A stretch of 64,000 nt of DNA from Halomonas sp. GFAJ-1 (GCA_002966495.1 CP016490.1:3100001-3164000), one strand, 5' to 3'. Positions 43,648 through 52,703 are shown, counted from the first letter of the stretch. The notes: generated by a model from the sequence alone, not told the origin. Program-made: numbers and translations.

Positions 43648-44076
43648 CTAGCCCTTAAGCAGCTGAACTAGGCCGTGCCTCACATACCACACCTGCTCGG
43701 CTTGGGCGGCTGCATCTTGATTAAACCAGCCGTTTACATCGCGCAGGCGACGCTGTTCGGGCTGCATAGGCACAATACCTCGCCCCACTTCCGTGGTAAT
43801 GACAATCAGCGACGCGCCTAGCTCGTGGGCACGCTGGCCTAGCGTGGCTAACTCGCGCTGCCACTGCGAGCGTAAGACATCGTGTTCAGTGGCGTCGAGA
43901 ACGGAGGCTAGCCACTCAAGCACGCCAGTGATAACCAGCGGCTGTTCAGCTTCCAGCGCTTGATGGCAATCGCTCAAGGGGTGAGCATCATTAAGCCGCC
44001 ACCAACGCGCTGCAGGAAAACGAGCAGTTACCGTGTCTCGCTTTCCTGCGCAGGCACCGCCGATGAAGAGCTGCAT
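43648..44076 (-). CDS. CobU-like protein with altered P-loop
   Basis: A 142-residue protein resembling the N-terminal part of adenosylcobinamide kinase/guanylyltransferase. It begins MQLFIGGACAGKRDTV; the canonical CobU start is GGARSGKS, so the P-loop Ser/Thr after Lys is Arg here. The later segment GASLIVITTEVGRGIVPMQP resembles the CobU VTNEVG...PxxxxxR region. A complete cobU lies two genes upstream, making this a second family member. ATG 44076 is preferred (AGGGGA eight bases before) and overlaps cobC by about 49 bases. Confidence 0.75.
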   Translation of the reverse strand: MQLFIGGACAGKRDTVTARFPAARWWRLNDAHPLSDCHQALEAEQPLVITGVLEWLASVLDATEHDVLRSQWQRELATLGQRAHELGASLIVITTEVGRGIVPMQPEQRRLRDVNGWFNQDAAAQAEQVWYVRHGLVQLLKG

Positions 44077-44681
44077 TGCCATTCCCCTGTTCCCAGTGCG
44101 TTTTGCTGATAAATAAGCTGCCAGCGTCGGCCTTGGGCTTGATGCACAATGCCATCCCAAAAACCAATCGTTTCAAAACGCCGGCGCAGCTCGCGAATCA
44201 CACCGCCATGGGTGACGGCGAGAATCTTTTGGTGATTTCCCGCGTGTGCATTGGCGGCAAGGTCGTCGAGCCAGGCATCCAGGCGCGCTCGCAGCTGGCC
44301 GGAGGACTCACCGCCAGGAATTTGCAGCTCACCTACGCTATCAATCCAGGCGCGGTAGTGCGGAAGCGCTTTTAATTCGTCGTACACTTTGCCTTCGTAG
44401 TCACCAAAATCCAGCTCGCGCAGGCGCGGCTCCAAACTTACCGCCGTGCCCGGCGTTGCCGCCCGAGACCACGAAAGGGTTTGTTGGCAACGCTGTAAAT
44501 CGCTTGAGTAGATAGCGTCAAAGCGCTCATCGGCAAGCGTATCGCGTAGTGCCAGCAGCCCTGCTTCAGCGTCAGGAAACAGCAGCGGAATATCTTGCTG
44601 GCCTTGATAGCGGCGCTCTAAATTCCAGGCGGTGATACCGTGGCGAACTGCCACCAGCTCCACACTAAGATCAATAGCCAA
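44028..44681 (-). CDS. cobC: alpha-ribazole phosphatase-like histidine phosphatase
   Basis: Histidine phosphatase superfamily, 217 residues. The catalytic RHG motif is VAVRHGITAWNLERRYQGQ near residue 13, with the acid residue in LRELDFGDYEGK and second His in AVTHGGVIRELRRR. In this operon it should dephosphorylate alpha-ribazole phosphate or cobalamin phosphate. The start is a TTG with a strong GGAGGAG just upstream, placed inside the last 64 bases of cobS. Confidence 0.88.
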   Translation of the reverse strand: MAIDLSVELVAVRHGITAWNLERRYQGQQDIPLLFPDAEAGLLALRDTLADERFDAIYSSDLQRCQQTLSWSRAATPGTAVSLEPRLRELDFGDYEGKVYDELKALPHYRAWIDSVGELQIPGGESSGQLRARLDAWLDDLAANAHAGNHQKILAVTHGGVIRELRRRFETIGFWDGIVHQAQGRRWQLIYQQNALGTGEWQCSSSSAVPAQESETR

Positions 44682-45388
44682 AGCTCTCCTCCTTCAATGG
44701 TGGCGCCAACCATATCGCCGTTAATCCCGTTAAACAGTCGCAGCATAAGCCAGCGCATTAGTACCACAAAAGCGATGGCCATTAGCCACATCAACACGAC
44801 GGCAGGTGCCAACAGCGCAAGCAACGCCAGTGGCAATAGCGCAAACGCGACGTCTTGACCGCGAAGCGACTGCTGCCAGCTCCACGCCAAGCCTTTTTGC
44901 TGAGCACAGGGTGTTAGCACCAGTAACGCAACGCCTGCCCAACGCCCTAGCCCGGGCACTATCAAGAGCCACCACAAAGGCGCCTGATAGGCCACCAACG
45001 CCCACAGCAGCACCCCCTTCCAAGCGAGCAGAAATACCAGCGCCAGTATTCCAAAGCTGCCGATTTGAGGGTCTTTCATGATCTCCCAGCGACGCGCCAA
45101 CGGCTGATTACTGCCTAGGGTATCGGCGATATCCATCACACCGTCTAAATGCAGCCCCCCCGAAAGCGCCACCCACACACTTAATATGGCTAGCGCAGTG
45201 ATAGGTGCAGGCACGTTTTGCATAGCGAACGCTATTAGCGCCAGCACACTGCCTATCAGTAGCCCTACTAGCGGGTAGGCGCGCACGGCCCAGCGTCGGG
45301 TGTCGGGTGTCCAGGGAACGGCTATTGGAATCGGAATGCGGGTGAGAAATTGCAGCGCCAGCAAGAGACCTAATAAAGCATTTTTCAC
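44618..45388 (-). CDS. cobS: adenosylcobinamide-GDP ribazoletransferase (cobalamin synthase)
   Basis: Polytopic inner-membrane enzyme of 256 residues that joins adenosylcobinamide-GDP with alpha-ribazole (phosphate). Family signatures are ALQFLTRIPIP near the N-terminus and the acidic metal site GGLHLDGVMDIADTLGSN. The GTG at 45388 overlaps the cobU stop (GTGA) and follows AAGGAG, so I prefer it to the upstream in-frame ATG. Confidence 0.93.
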   Translation of the reverse strand: MKNALLGLLLALQFLTRIPIPIAVPWTPDTRRWAVRAYPLVGLLIGSVLALIAFAMQNVPAPITALAILSVWVALSGGLHLDGVMDIADTLGSNQPLARRWEIMKDPQIGSFGILALVFLLAWKGVLLWALVAYQAPLWWLLIVPGLGRWAGVALLVLTPCAQQKGLAWSWQQSLRGQDVAFALLPLALLALLAPAVVLMWLMAIAFVVLMRWLMLRLFNGINGDMVGATIEGGELWLLILVWSWWQFATVSPPGI

Positions 45389-45939
45389 CGTGGCAGCTCC
45401 TTGTTTTGCTTCCACTCCAGTGCGCAGCCCGCGACGACTTCGAGTACGGAATCCGCCTCTGCCGCTACCCAGCAGTGAGCCCTCTGGAGAAAAGCCAGAT
45501 AGCGCCAGGTTTCAGCATCGGTGGGCGGCAGCGCTTCGTTGATATCGTTAGAAACAATCACTAAATGCACGCGGCGTGCTCGGGCATCAGCAAGTGTCTC
45601 TGCCAGCAGCGCTAAACCCTCCTCTTCGCTTAGCCCGCTGGCATACAAGACCTGGCTGGCCCATAGCGTTAAGCAGTCCAGCAGTACGGCGCCTCCGCTT
45701 GGCACGTTGGCAATTGCTTGATCAACCCGTAGCGGCGCCTCTAGGGTTTTCCATTCCACACCCTGCCACTGCGCTTGCCTGGATTGACGGTGACGGGCCA
45801 CTCGCTCGGCCATCTCGTCGTCGTACACATCGGCGGTGGCTAGGTAGTAACAGGGCGAGTTACTCGCAGCGCTTACTACCTGCTGCTCAGCAATCTCACT
45901 TTTGCCGGAGCGCGCCCCGCCGCTAACGAACACAATCAT
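45385..45939 (-). CDS. cobU: adenosylcobinamide kinase / adenosylcobinamide-phosphate guanylyltransferase
   Basis: Bifunctional enzyme of 184 residues. The P-loop VSGGARSGKSEIAE, the HRQSRQAQW stretch expected to contain the guanylylated His, and LLDCLTLWASQ and VSNDINEALPP are canonical. It activates the cobinamide side of the nucleotide-loop assembly. The start overlaps the end of the preceding gene by 17 bases. Confidence 0.94.
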   Translation of the reverse strand: MIVFVSGGARSGKSEIAEQQVVSAASNSPCYYLATADVYDDEMAERVARHRQSRQAQWQGVEWKTLEAPLRVDQAIANVPSGGAVLLDCLTLWASQVLYASGLSEEEGLALLAETLADARARRVHLVIVSNDINEALPPTDAETWRYLAFLQRAHCWVAAEADSVLEVVAGCALEWKQNKELPR

Positions 45940-47074
45940 TGAGCACCTTTCTCAACACGCTGATCAACCGCTGATTTGCAGGGGCATCGCGCAGCGCTAT
46001 TCGCAGCCATTCACCGCTGAGCCCTGAAAAATTGTGGGTGTGGCGCACCAGTACCCCGTGGCGCAGCAAACCTTCAAACAGCGCATCGCTGGTAATCTCC
46101 GACCGGCGCTGCTCAATGCCGGGGCGAATAAGAAAGAAACAAGCGTGGCTGGGCACTACGTCCAAACCTAGCTGTGTCAGCGCCTGCTCCATGGCCGGGC
46201 GCTCGCTGGTTAGCCACTGCGAGGTGGCGTTGGCGAACGCTTTGTCCGCCAGCAGCGGCGCCACCAATTCAGCCGCAAGGTGGTTAACGCTCCAGGGCGG
46301 CTGGTGAATCGCTGCCGTTTGAATCGTCGCCTCACTTCCCAACAAGTAGCCCAGCCGCAGGCCCGGCAAGGTATAAAACTTAGTCATGGAGTGCAGCAGC
46401 ATCACATGCGGATAGCGCGCCAGCAAGGGTGCCAGGGAAGCCTGTTGTGTGCTGTCGCCTGCCATATCGACAAACGCCTCATCGACCACTACATGACACC
46501 CCATTGGCACCGTGCGCTCCAGTAAGGCTTCCATTGCCGAACTCTCAATAAGCGTGGCGGTAGGGTTGTTCGGGCGGCATAAAAACAGCACTTCGATGCC
46601 GTCCAGCCCTGCCATTAGCGCGTCTACCTCAAGCGTAAAGTGCGGCGGGCGCAGCGCGATTTCGCTGACGGTAAGCCGGTGGGCGCGGCAGGCGCGGGCA
46701 TATTCGCCAAAGCTTGGAGTAACAATCGCCGCATGTTTGCCCGCATGCAGCGCGGCGGCCAGAAAAATAGCCTCTGCACCTCCGTTGGTTAGCAATACCT
46801 GGTCAGGCTGAAGCTGATGATGGGCGGCGATAGCCTGCCGGGCAGTGGCGTAGTCCGGCGCGGGGTAGCGCTCAAGGCCGTCCAGCTGCTTTGTTAGCCA
46901 GCCTCGCACCCAAGCGGGTGGGCCTAGTGGATTGAGGTTGGCGCTAAAGTCTTCCACCGGGTGGTCTGCGGGCAAACCAAAATGCGCTAGCAATGTTTCA
47001 GCCTGACCGCCATGCGCGGGCCATGGCGAGCTGATAGATGAAGAGTTGGCCCATGCAAGACCAGGCGCACTCAT
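45923..47074 (-). CDS. cobD: threonine-phosphate decarboxylase (PLP-dependent)
   Basis: Fold-type I PLP enzyme of 383 residues that makes (R)-1-aminopropan-2-ol phosphate, the linker of the nucleotide loop. HGGQAETLL at the start of the conserved region, DFSANLNPLGPP, and the PLP lysine in HSMTKFYTLPGLRLGYL match the family (CobD of Salmonella, CobC of Pseudomonas). ATG 47074 overlaps the cbiB stop (ATGA) and is preferred to the longer frame. Confidence 0.92.
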   Translation of the reverse strand: MSAPGLAWANSSSISSPWPAHGGQAETLLAHFGLPADHPVEDFSANLNPLGPPAWVRGWLTKQLDGLERYPAPDYATARQAIAAHHQLQPDQVLLTNGGAEAIFLAAALHAGKHAAIVTPSFGEYARACRAHRLTVSEIALRPPHFTLEVDALMAGLDGIEVLFLCRPNNPTATLIESSAMEALLERTVPMGCHVVVDEAFVDMAGDSTQQASLAPLLARYPHVMLLHSMTKFYTLPGLRLGYLLGSEATIQTAAIHQPPWSVNHLAAELVAPLLADKAFANATSQWLTSERPAMEQALTQLGLDVVPSHACFFLIRPGIEQRRSEITSDALFEGLLRHGVLVRHTHNFSGLSGEWLRIALRDAPANQRLISVLRKVLNDCVR

Positions 47075-48072
47075 AACAGCCCTCGAAGAGTAAGCACCAG
47101 CACAGTGACGCCAACCGCTAGCAGCATAAACAGCAGCCATGCGCCGTGCATTAAACGTACGGTGGCAGTGATATGCGCTAAGCGCAGCGGCTCAAGGGGT
47201 TCACCTAGCGTGGCGCGGTGGGACGCCACGCCCTGGTAGAAATTGGTGCCACCTAACCGCACGCCGAGCAAACGGGCCACCATGGCTTCTGGCCAACCGG
47301 CATTGGGGCTTGGGTGGCGCGGCGCATCGCGGCGGGTGCCCTGCATCGCACCCTTCCAGCGTAGGGGTAAAACACCCGAAATACTCAATAGCAGGCCAGC
47401 GACCCATAGGCACAACGCGGTTAAGCGCGCGGGAATCCAGTTAGCCACATCGTCCAGCTTGGCAGAGGCAAAGCCAAAATCGCCATAGCGTTGGTTTTTG
47501 TAGCCGACCATTGAATCCAGGGTATTCACCGCCTTGTACGCCAGCGCCAGCGGTGCCCCACCGATAAGCGCAAAAAACAGCGGCGCGGTGATGCCATCGA
47601 CGGTATTTTCCGCCACGGTTTCCACTGTTCCCCGGGTGATTTCCGCTTCATCTAAGCTTTGGGTATCGCGCCCTACAATCATTCCCAGTGCTTGGCCTGC
47701 AGCGGGCAAGTCGCCTTTGCTAAGCGGCTCTACCACTGCGCGGGCCGCATCTCCCAGGCCTTTAATCGCCAGCGTCGTGGAAAGCAGCCAAAGTTCGGCA
47801 AGCAACGCCAACCCAGGGTGCAGCCTGGCTAACAATACGAGAAGTAACCAGCTAGAAAACCATACACCGCCGACCATCGAAACGGTTAAGAAGGCGCCGC
47901 TTAACCTGCGCTGCTGCGCCGTGCCTCGGTTCCAAAGCCGCTCATACCAGCTGATCGCCCGCCCCATCAGCACCACCGGGTGCGGCAACGTGCGCGGGTC
48001 GCCAACGATCAAGTCAATAACAATCGCAATGGCAACCAGCCCAACGGTTGAGAGTAATAACAGCGTTAGCAC
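47071..48072 (-). CDS. cbiB: adenosylcobinamide-phosphate synthase
   Basis: Membrane enzyme of 333 residues that attaches aminopropanol phosphate to cobyric acid. The opening IDLIVGDPRTLPHPVVLMGRAI and later AENTVDGITAPLFFALIGG with VGYKNQRYGDFGFASAKLDD are family hallmarks. The frame is open upstream into cbiZ, but GTG 48072 has GAGGG seven bases before it and overlaps the cbiZ stop by 7 bases, so the real start is there. Confidence 0.94.
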   Translation of the reverse strand: MLTLLLLSTVGLVAIAIVIDLIVGDPRTLPHPVVLMGRAISWYERLWNRGTAQQRRLSGAFLTVSMVGGVWFSSWLLLVLLARLHPGLALLAELWLLSTTLAIKGLGDAARAVVEPLSKGDLPAAGQALGMIVGRDTQSLDEAEITRGTVETVAENTVDGITAPLFFALIGGAPLALAYKAVNTLDSMVGYKNQRYGDFGFASAKLDDVANWIPARLTALCLWVAGLLLSISGVLPLRWKGAMQGTRRDAPRHPSPNAGWPEAMVARLLGVRLGGTNFYQGVASHRATLGEPLEPLRLAHITATVRLMHGAWLLFMLLAVGVTVLVLTLRGLL

Positions 48073-48782
48073 GCTGACGCCCTCTTTTGTGAAAGTGACA
48101 GCGACCCCAACGTTGCTTGGTAAACCGCCTGGCCCAGCGCTCGCCCAAGCGGGGTGCCAGATCCGGCATAAGGAGTGGCGTCGCCACGCTGGGTTGCCGC
48201 AATGGAGATGCAATCGGTAGAAGTGCCGGTAGCGGGCGTACCGCTGTAAGGATCTGTTACCCCGACCTGCCGGAGCGCCTGCACTTTTGCTTCCGTTACC
48301 GACAAACAAGCGTTGACTAACGCGCCATCGGTTAACTGAGCATCTAAGAACGCAAATGTATTGATGGTGCCAACCTTTGGCGCGGCGCGTAGCGCCAAGC
48401 GGGGGTCGTCTTGGCTTGGAACGCTAATATCAACGGCATTGCCCACCCCCGCCGTCACCAGCGCCATCACGCCATGGGGTAAGTTACCCAGCGGCAAACT
48501 AACTATACAGGCACTGTTTAGCTGAACGGCAGTCATCATGGCTACCGATGTTAGCGGTAAGCCTTGGGCCAATAACCACTGCGCTAAATCTTCGTTTGGC
48601 GAGTGGCCATCGTAGTGCTTATCAACGTGGAAATTCGCAAAATGACGCACCCTGCCAAAGCCCTCTCCCACTAACGCACTGCTAAGCACACGCAGCGGCA
48701 TCGCAGAGGTGATCGCTAGGCAGTGCTCGCTGCGGGCAAGCAATAAAGGCTGGCCAAACGGCAGCGTTTCCAAACGGCTCAC
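48066..48782 (-). CDS. cbiZ: adenosylcobinamide amidohydrolase
   Basis: CbiZ removes the aminopropanol side chain of adenosylcobinamide or of cobamides, giving cobyric acid for rebuilding. The 238-residue protein has the family segments GFGRVRHFANFHVDKHYDG, MMTAVQL and GTSTDCISIAATQRG. It lies between cobT and cbiB with overlapping ends. Its presence suggests that foreign corrinoids taken up by BtuBFCD are remodelled. The GTG start overlaps the cobT stop. Confidence 0.92.
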   Translation of the reverse strand: MSRLETLPFGQPLLLARSEHCLAITSAMPLRVLSSALVGEGFGRVRHFANFHVDKHYDGHSPNEDLAQWLLAQGLPLTSVAMMTAVQLNSACIVSLPLGNLPHGVMALVTAGVGNAVDISVPSQDDPRLALRAAPKVGTINTFAFLDAQLTDGALVNACLSVTEAKVQALRQVGVTDPYSGTPATGTSTDCISIAATQRGDATPYAGSGTPLGRALGQAVYQATLGSLSLSQKRASAC

Positions 48783-49828
48783 TGCGCCGCTTTGTTGCTA
48801 ACGCCCGCATCGGCAAAAGAGGCCATTTCGCTGAGCATGGCGGCTGCCGCCTGCAGTAGCGGAAAAGCCAGCGCCGCGCCGCTCCCTTCACCAAGGCGCA
48901 TGCCTAGTGAGAGCAGTGGTTTAGCGTCAAGTGCTTCTAGCGCTGTGGCGTGGCCTGGCTCGTGTGAACGGTGACCAAAGATCAGGTAATCGCGCACTAA
49001 TGGGCAGAGGCGGCAAGCCGTGAGTGCTGCCACCGTGGCAATAAAGCCATCCACAATCGCGGGGGTGCGATGCGCTGCTGAGGCGAGGTAAGCGCCTGTC
49101 ATTGCGGCAATCTCAAGGCCGCCCAATTTGGCGAGTACGTCTAGAGGGTCGTCGGCGTTGGCTTGGCGGGCGCTTAGCGCGCGCTCAATCACCGCGACTT
49201 TATGCGCTAACTGAGCGCTATTAATGCCGCTGCCGGCCCCGACCACGTGGGCAACGGGTGCGCCGGTCAAGGCCGATAGCATGGCACTACTGGCAGTGGT
49301 ATTGGCAATCCCCATTTCGCCCACAATCATGCAGCGTGCCCCTGCCTTTTTTGCGCGCTCAACGGCCGCTATGCCATGCTCAATCGCCGCTAAGGCCTGA
49401 TCGGCGTGCATGGCATCTTCCACCACCATGTTAGCCGTGCCCGCCCGCACTTTCGCCTGGGTAATGCCAGACAGCGTTAACGTAGATGCGACGCCCACAT
49501 CGACGATTTCCACATCAGCGCCAATTTGTCGCGCAAATACATTAATGGCAGCGCCCCCCTGGGTAAAGTTGGCCACCATTTGCGCGGTGACTTCCTGGGG
49601 AAAGGCTGAAACACCCTCGCTGGCCACCCCGTGGTCGGCGGCAAACACCACAATGCGCGGCGGCGTCACGCTGGGTTTAGCCATGCCGGTGATGGCGCTC
49701 AATTGAATCGCCAAGGCTTCTAGCTCACCTAAGCTGCCAGGAGGCTTGGTCAGCGTATCTAGGTATGCGCGCGTGTGTTCAGCAGCATCACGGTTAATGG
49801 GTTCTATTTGCTTAACGATGGGGTGCAT
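48779..49828 (-). CDS. cobT: nicotinate-nucleotide--dimethylbenzimidazole phosphoribosyltransferase
   Basis: Makes alpha-ribazole phosphate from dimethylbenzimidazole and nicotinate mononucleotide. The 349-residue protein has KPPGSLGELEALA near residue 30, VVFAADHGV and the catalytic Glu region MRLGEGSGAALAFPLLQAA. It is the first gene of the upstream cobalamin operon. No riboswitch fits in the 113-bp gap before it, so control may differ from the btuB operon. Confidence 0.95.
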   Translation of the reverse strand: MHPIVKQIEPINRDAAEHTRAYLDTLTKPPGSLGELEALAIQLSAITGMAKPSVTPPRIVVFAADHGVASEGVSAFPQEVTAQMVANFTQGGAAINVFARQIGADVEIVDVGVASTLTLSGITQAKVRAGTANMVVEDAMHADQALAAIEHGIAAVERAKKAGARCMIVGEMGIANTTASSAMLSALTGAPVAHVVGAGSGINSAQLAHKVAVIERALSARQANADDPLDVLAKLGGLEIAAMTGAYLASAAHRTPAIVDGFIATVAALTACRLCPLVRDYLIFGHRSHEPGHATALEALDAKPLLSLGMRLGEGSGAALAFPLLQAAAAMLSEMASFADAGVSNKAAQ

Positions 49829-49941
49829 AGCGGCTCCAGAACAACAAAACGGCCCCAGTTACCAAAGAGTAAAAGATCAGCCGTTTAAGGACGCCGAATA
49901 GTAACAAAACTGAACCATTTTGGTGGTTTGATTGTTGAGCC

Positions 49942-51435
49942 TTACTGGTCGGCCTGCCATCCACCCCCTAGCGTTTTAAATAGTGTGGCTGCCGCGGCTA
50001 ACTGCTCACGCCTTACATCGGCTTGTTCCAGGCGCGCGGAAAGCAAGTTACGCTCGGCATCTAAGCGTTCAAGCTGACTCACCTGGCCCTGCTCATACAT
50101 CAATACGGCAAGGTCACGGGCGCGCTGTACTGCGCCCATCTGTTCTTCCACCGCTGTGGCCCGTTGGGAGGTAAACTCATAGCTGTATAGAGCGTCACGC
50201 ACTTCATTAAAGGCCGTCAATACGGTTAGGCGATACTGCCCTTCAGCCTGTTCAACCCGAGCTTCAGCGCCTTCAACACCCGCACGGGTGCGGCCAAAAT
50301 CAAACAGCGGGCCCATAACAGAAGCACCGCCCCCCCAAGTTCGCGCTGCATCGCTAAATAGATCACCACCACTTGCCGCACTTGTGCCAATAAAAGAGGT
50401 TAAGTTAAGCGATGGCAGGCGGTTTGCTTCAGCGACACCTACCTGGGCCGTTGCTGCGATGAGCGACGCTTCAGCCGAGCGAATATCGGGCCGACGCTGA
50501 AGTAGCTCAGAGGGCATCACTTGGGGAATTCTTTCCGGATGGGCGATTTCCGCAAGCTGGGTATCACCAGTATCCAGCGCGCTGATTAGTTCTTGGGGCG
50601 ACATGCCCACTAAAACGCCTAACGCCCCGCGCAACGCCTCCACTTGCCTGGCTAATGCGGGCCGCTCTACGCGCAGTCCCTGTAGCTCGGCTTCTGCTCG
50701 CCGAACGTCCAGCTCGCTAATATCGCCATGCTCAAAACGCAGGCGCTGTAAACGATAGGTCTCTTCATAAGAGGCGATGGTTTCATCGAGTAGCTGGCGC
50801 TGCGCCTCAGCGCTCTTTAGATTGAAATACGTCGTCACCACATCGCCAATGACACCTATTTCTGCCGCATCTCGGGCAAACTGGCTTTGTTGAAGGGCTG
50901 CGGTGGCCGCCTCTCGCTCGTTAGCTAAACGCCCCCACAAATCAATCTCGTACTCTAGGCTAGCGGCTAGCGAGTATTGATTGTTAGTGGAGGTAATTAA
51001 ATCTTGAATAGGTTCAAAATCAATGGGGAATGCTGCCCCAGGCGTGCGCTCTCGTGTAGCTTCCGCTTGAAAGCCTACGGTCGGAAACTGATCCGCATCT
51101 GCAAACCCTAACTGGGCGCGGGCTTCTTGAATGCGCGCCAATTGGATGGTGAGCTCTAGATTATCGTGTGTGGCCCGCGACACTAACTGGTTCAGCGCCG
51201 GGTCGTTAAACTGGCGCCACCAGTTGCGCCAATCATCCCGCTCCGTTTGGCTTAAGGTGATGTGCTCAGGCCAGGTATCGGGTAGCGCGATCTCCGGTGC
51301 CTGATACTCAGGCCCGAGCGCGCAGCCGCTTAGAATCAGCGCTAACGCCACCCCTAACCAACTGCGCTTTTGGCTACCCTTGCTGGGTGTCGCTTTTGAG
51401 ATACGTTTTTGCATACTCCGCTGCACGCTCGCCAT
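49942..51435 (-). CDS. RND efflux outer membrane lipoprotein (NodT/OprM type)
   Basis: TolC-like channel protein of 497 residues. A lipobox ALILSGCALGPEY near residue 38 marks a lipoprotein. Long alpha-barrel coiled coils follow (for example ARAQLGFADADQFP, QRQLLDETIASYEETYRLQ), with two homologous halves. It is divergent from the adaptor and pump genes and most likely forms their outer-membrane exit. The exact start is unsure; ATG 51435 and 51414 are both possible. Confidence 0.92.
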   Translation of the reverse strand: MASVQRSMQKRISKATPSKGSQKRSWLGVALALILSGCALGPEYQAPEIALPDTWPEHITLSQTERDDWRNWWRQFNDPALNQLVSRATHDNLELTIQLARIQEARAQLGFADADQFPTVGFQAEATRERTPGAAFPIDFEPIQDLITSTNNQYSLAASLEYEIDLWGRLANEREAATAALQQSQFARDAAEIGVIGDVVTTYFNLKSAEAQRQLLDETIASYEETYRLQRLRFEHGDISELDVRRAEAELQGLRVERPALARQVEALRGALGVLVGMSPQELISALDTGDTQLAEIAHPERIPQVMPSELLQRRPDIRSAEASLIAATAQVGVAEANRLPSLNLTSFIGTSAASGGDLFSDAARTWGGGASVMGPLFDFGRTRAGVEGAEARVEQAEGQYRLTVLTAFNEVRDALYSYEFTSQRATAVEEQMGAVQRARDLAVLMYEQGQVSQLERLDAERNLLSARLEQADVRREQLAAAATLFKTLGGGWQADQ

Positions 51436-51470
51436 CCTTAGTGTTAATCATCGTTTTTTTGCATTGGGCT

Positions 51471-51568
51471 AGTTTAAACTGTGCCGTTTTCAGCGGTCAC
51501 GTACAGCAAAAAACCAAACGTCTGTTCGAATGTGTTAAGAGTACCTATTATAGTGGGTAGTTTAAACA
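51471..51568. promoter_or_regulatory. divergent promoter region with two AGTTTAAAC palindromes
   Basis: AGTTTAAACT (perfect palindrome) at 51471-51480 and AGTTTAAACA at 51559-51568, each followed by a GCCG. The second lies just after a plausible -10 (TATTAT, 51546-51551) reading towards the adaptor gene. They may be operator sites for an efflux repressor not in this window. Confidence 0.4.
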
Positions 51569-51647
51569 AGCCGTGGGCTGAAGACCCAGATATCATTAAC
51601 CCACATTACGACATACCAATGATTAATCGCCTGCAGGGAGGCATTGA

Positions 51648-52703
51648 ATGAGGCCCAACGTATTATGGATAGTATTAATAGCAGCGGTACTGCTTGTCGG
51701 CTGCTCCAACGATGAAGCGCCTCCAGAGCCTCCCGTGCAAGTCATTAAGCTGCTTGAAACCGATCAACAGGACTTTTTCCCTAGTCGGCGTTTTATTGGG
51801 CGCGTAGAAGCCAAAAGCACCGTTAACCTCGCCTTCCGTGTCGGCGGTCGGATAGAAACCTTTCCTGCCGTCCAAGGAACGACAATTCCCCGCGGTGAAC
51901 TCATTGCTCAGCTAGACCCTACCGACTACGCATTGCAAGTACGCAGCGCTGAGGCAGAAGTGGAACAAGCGCGTAAGCACCTTAATCGACAGCGCAACCT
52001 GTATTCGCACAATGCGGTGTCTGAAACAGTGCTGGACGCAGCACGTGCCGATGCGGAGTTAGCCGAAACGCAGCTGGAAAATGCTAAGCAACAGCTGGCC
52101 TACACCACGCTAAATGCGCCTTTTGATGCGCTAGTTACTCGACGCCTGGTAGAAAACCACACGACCGTGCCACCCAACGCAGAGGTGGTACGTATTCAGG
52201 ACATTTCCGAGCTACGTGTCCGTATCAATGTGCCTGAAGCGCTAATGCAGCACTTGGAGTCAGGTAGCGCCTTCAATATCGAAGCAGAAATTGCCACCTT
52301 GCCAGGCGAGCGGATTCCGCTGGTTTATCGTGAACACGTCACTGAACCTGATGTGGTCGCACAAACTTATCAAGTTGAGTTTGCCCCTGCTGACGGCGTT
52401 TCACCTATCGCTCTTCCGGGCACCACCGCCACTGTTATTATTGAGTTAGAGGAGGCGCTAACGACCTCCGTGGTCGCAGTACCGAGCAGCGCGCTGGACC
52501 ACACCGAAGAGGGCGTCTTTAGAGTCTGGGTATATGATCCAGAGACAGGTACAGTTTCCCCCCAGCAAGTCGTCGTGGGTGAAGTTACCAATGACCTTGT
52601 GATTATTGTTGCAGGCCTTGCGCCGGGCGTGCCAATAGCAGCCACTGGTGTGCAGTTACTGCGCGACGGCATGCGTGTAAAACCGCTCGAAGCTGCGCTT
52701 TAG
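51648..52703 (+). CDS. RND efflux membrane-fusion (adaptor) lipoprotein
   Basis: Periplasmic adaptor of 351 residues. The lipobox LLVGCSNDE near residue 19 anchors it to the inner membrane. The lipoyl halves (GRVEAKSTVNLAFRVGGRI ... TLNAPFDALVTRRLVENH) flank a short coiled-coil hairpin, then a beta-barrel domain. AGGGAGG precedes the ATG. It links the pump encoded 8 bases downstream with the NodT-like channel. Confidence 0.93.
   Translation: MRPNVLWIVLIAAVLLVGCSNDEAPPEPPVQVIKLLETDQQDFFPSRRFIGRVEAKSTVNLAFRVGGRIETFPAVQGTTIPRGELIAQLDPTDYALQVRSAEAEVEQARKHLNRQRNLYSHNAVSETVLDAARADAELAETQLENAKQQLAYTTLNAPFDALVTRRLVENHTTVPPNAEVVRIQDISELRVRINVPEALMQHLESGSAFNIEAEIATLPGERIPLVYREHVTEPDVVAQTYQVEFAPADGVSPIALPGTTATVIIELEEALTTSVVAVPSSALDHTEEGVFRVWVYDPETGTVSPQQVVVGEVTNDLVIIVAGLAPGVPIAATGVQLLRDGMRVKPLEAAL

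Noticed and set aside
47534..48220. A 228-codon plus-strand frame antisense to cbiB and cbiZ
   Set aside because: Serine/threonine/proline-rich shadow of two well-supported genes; no motif or start signal.
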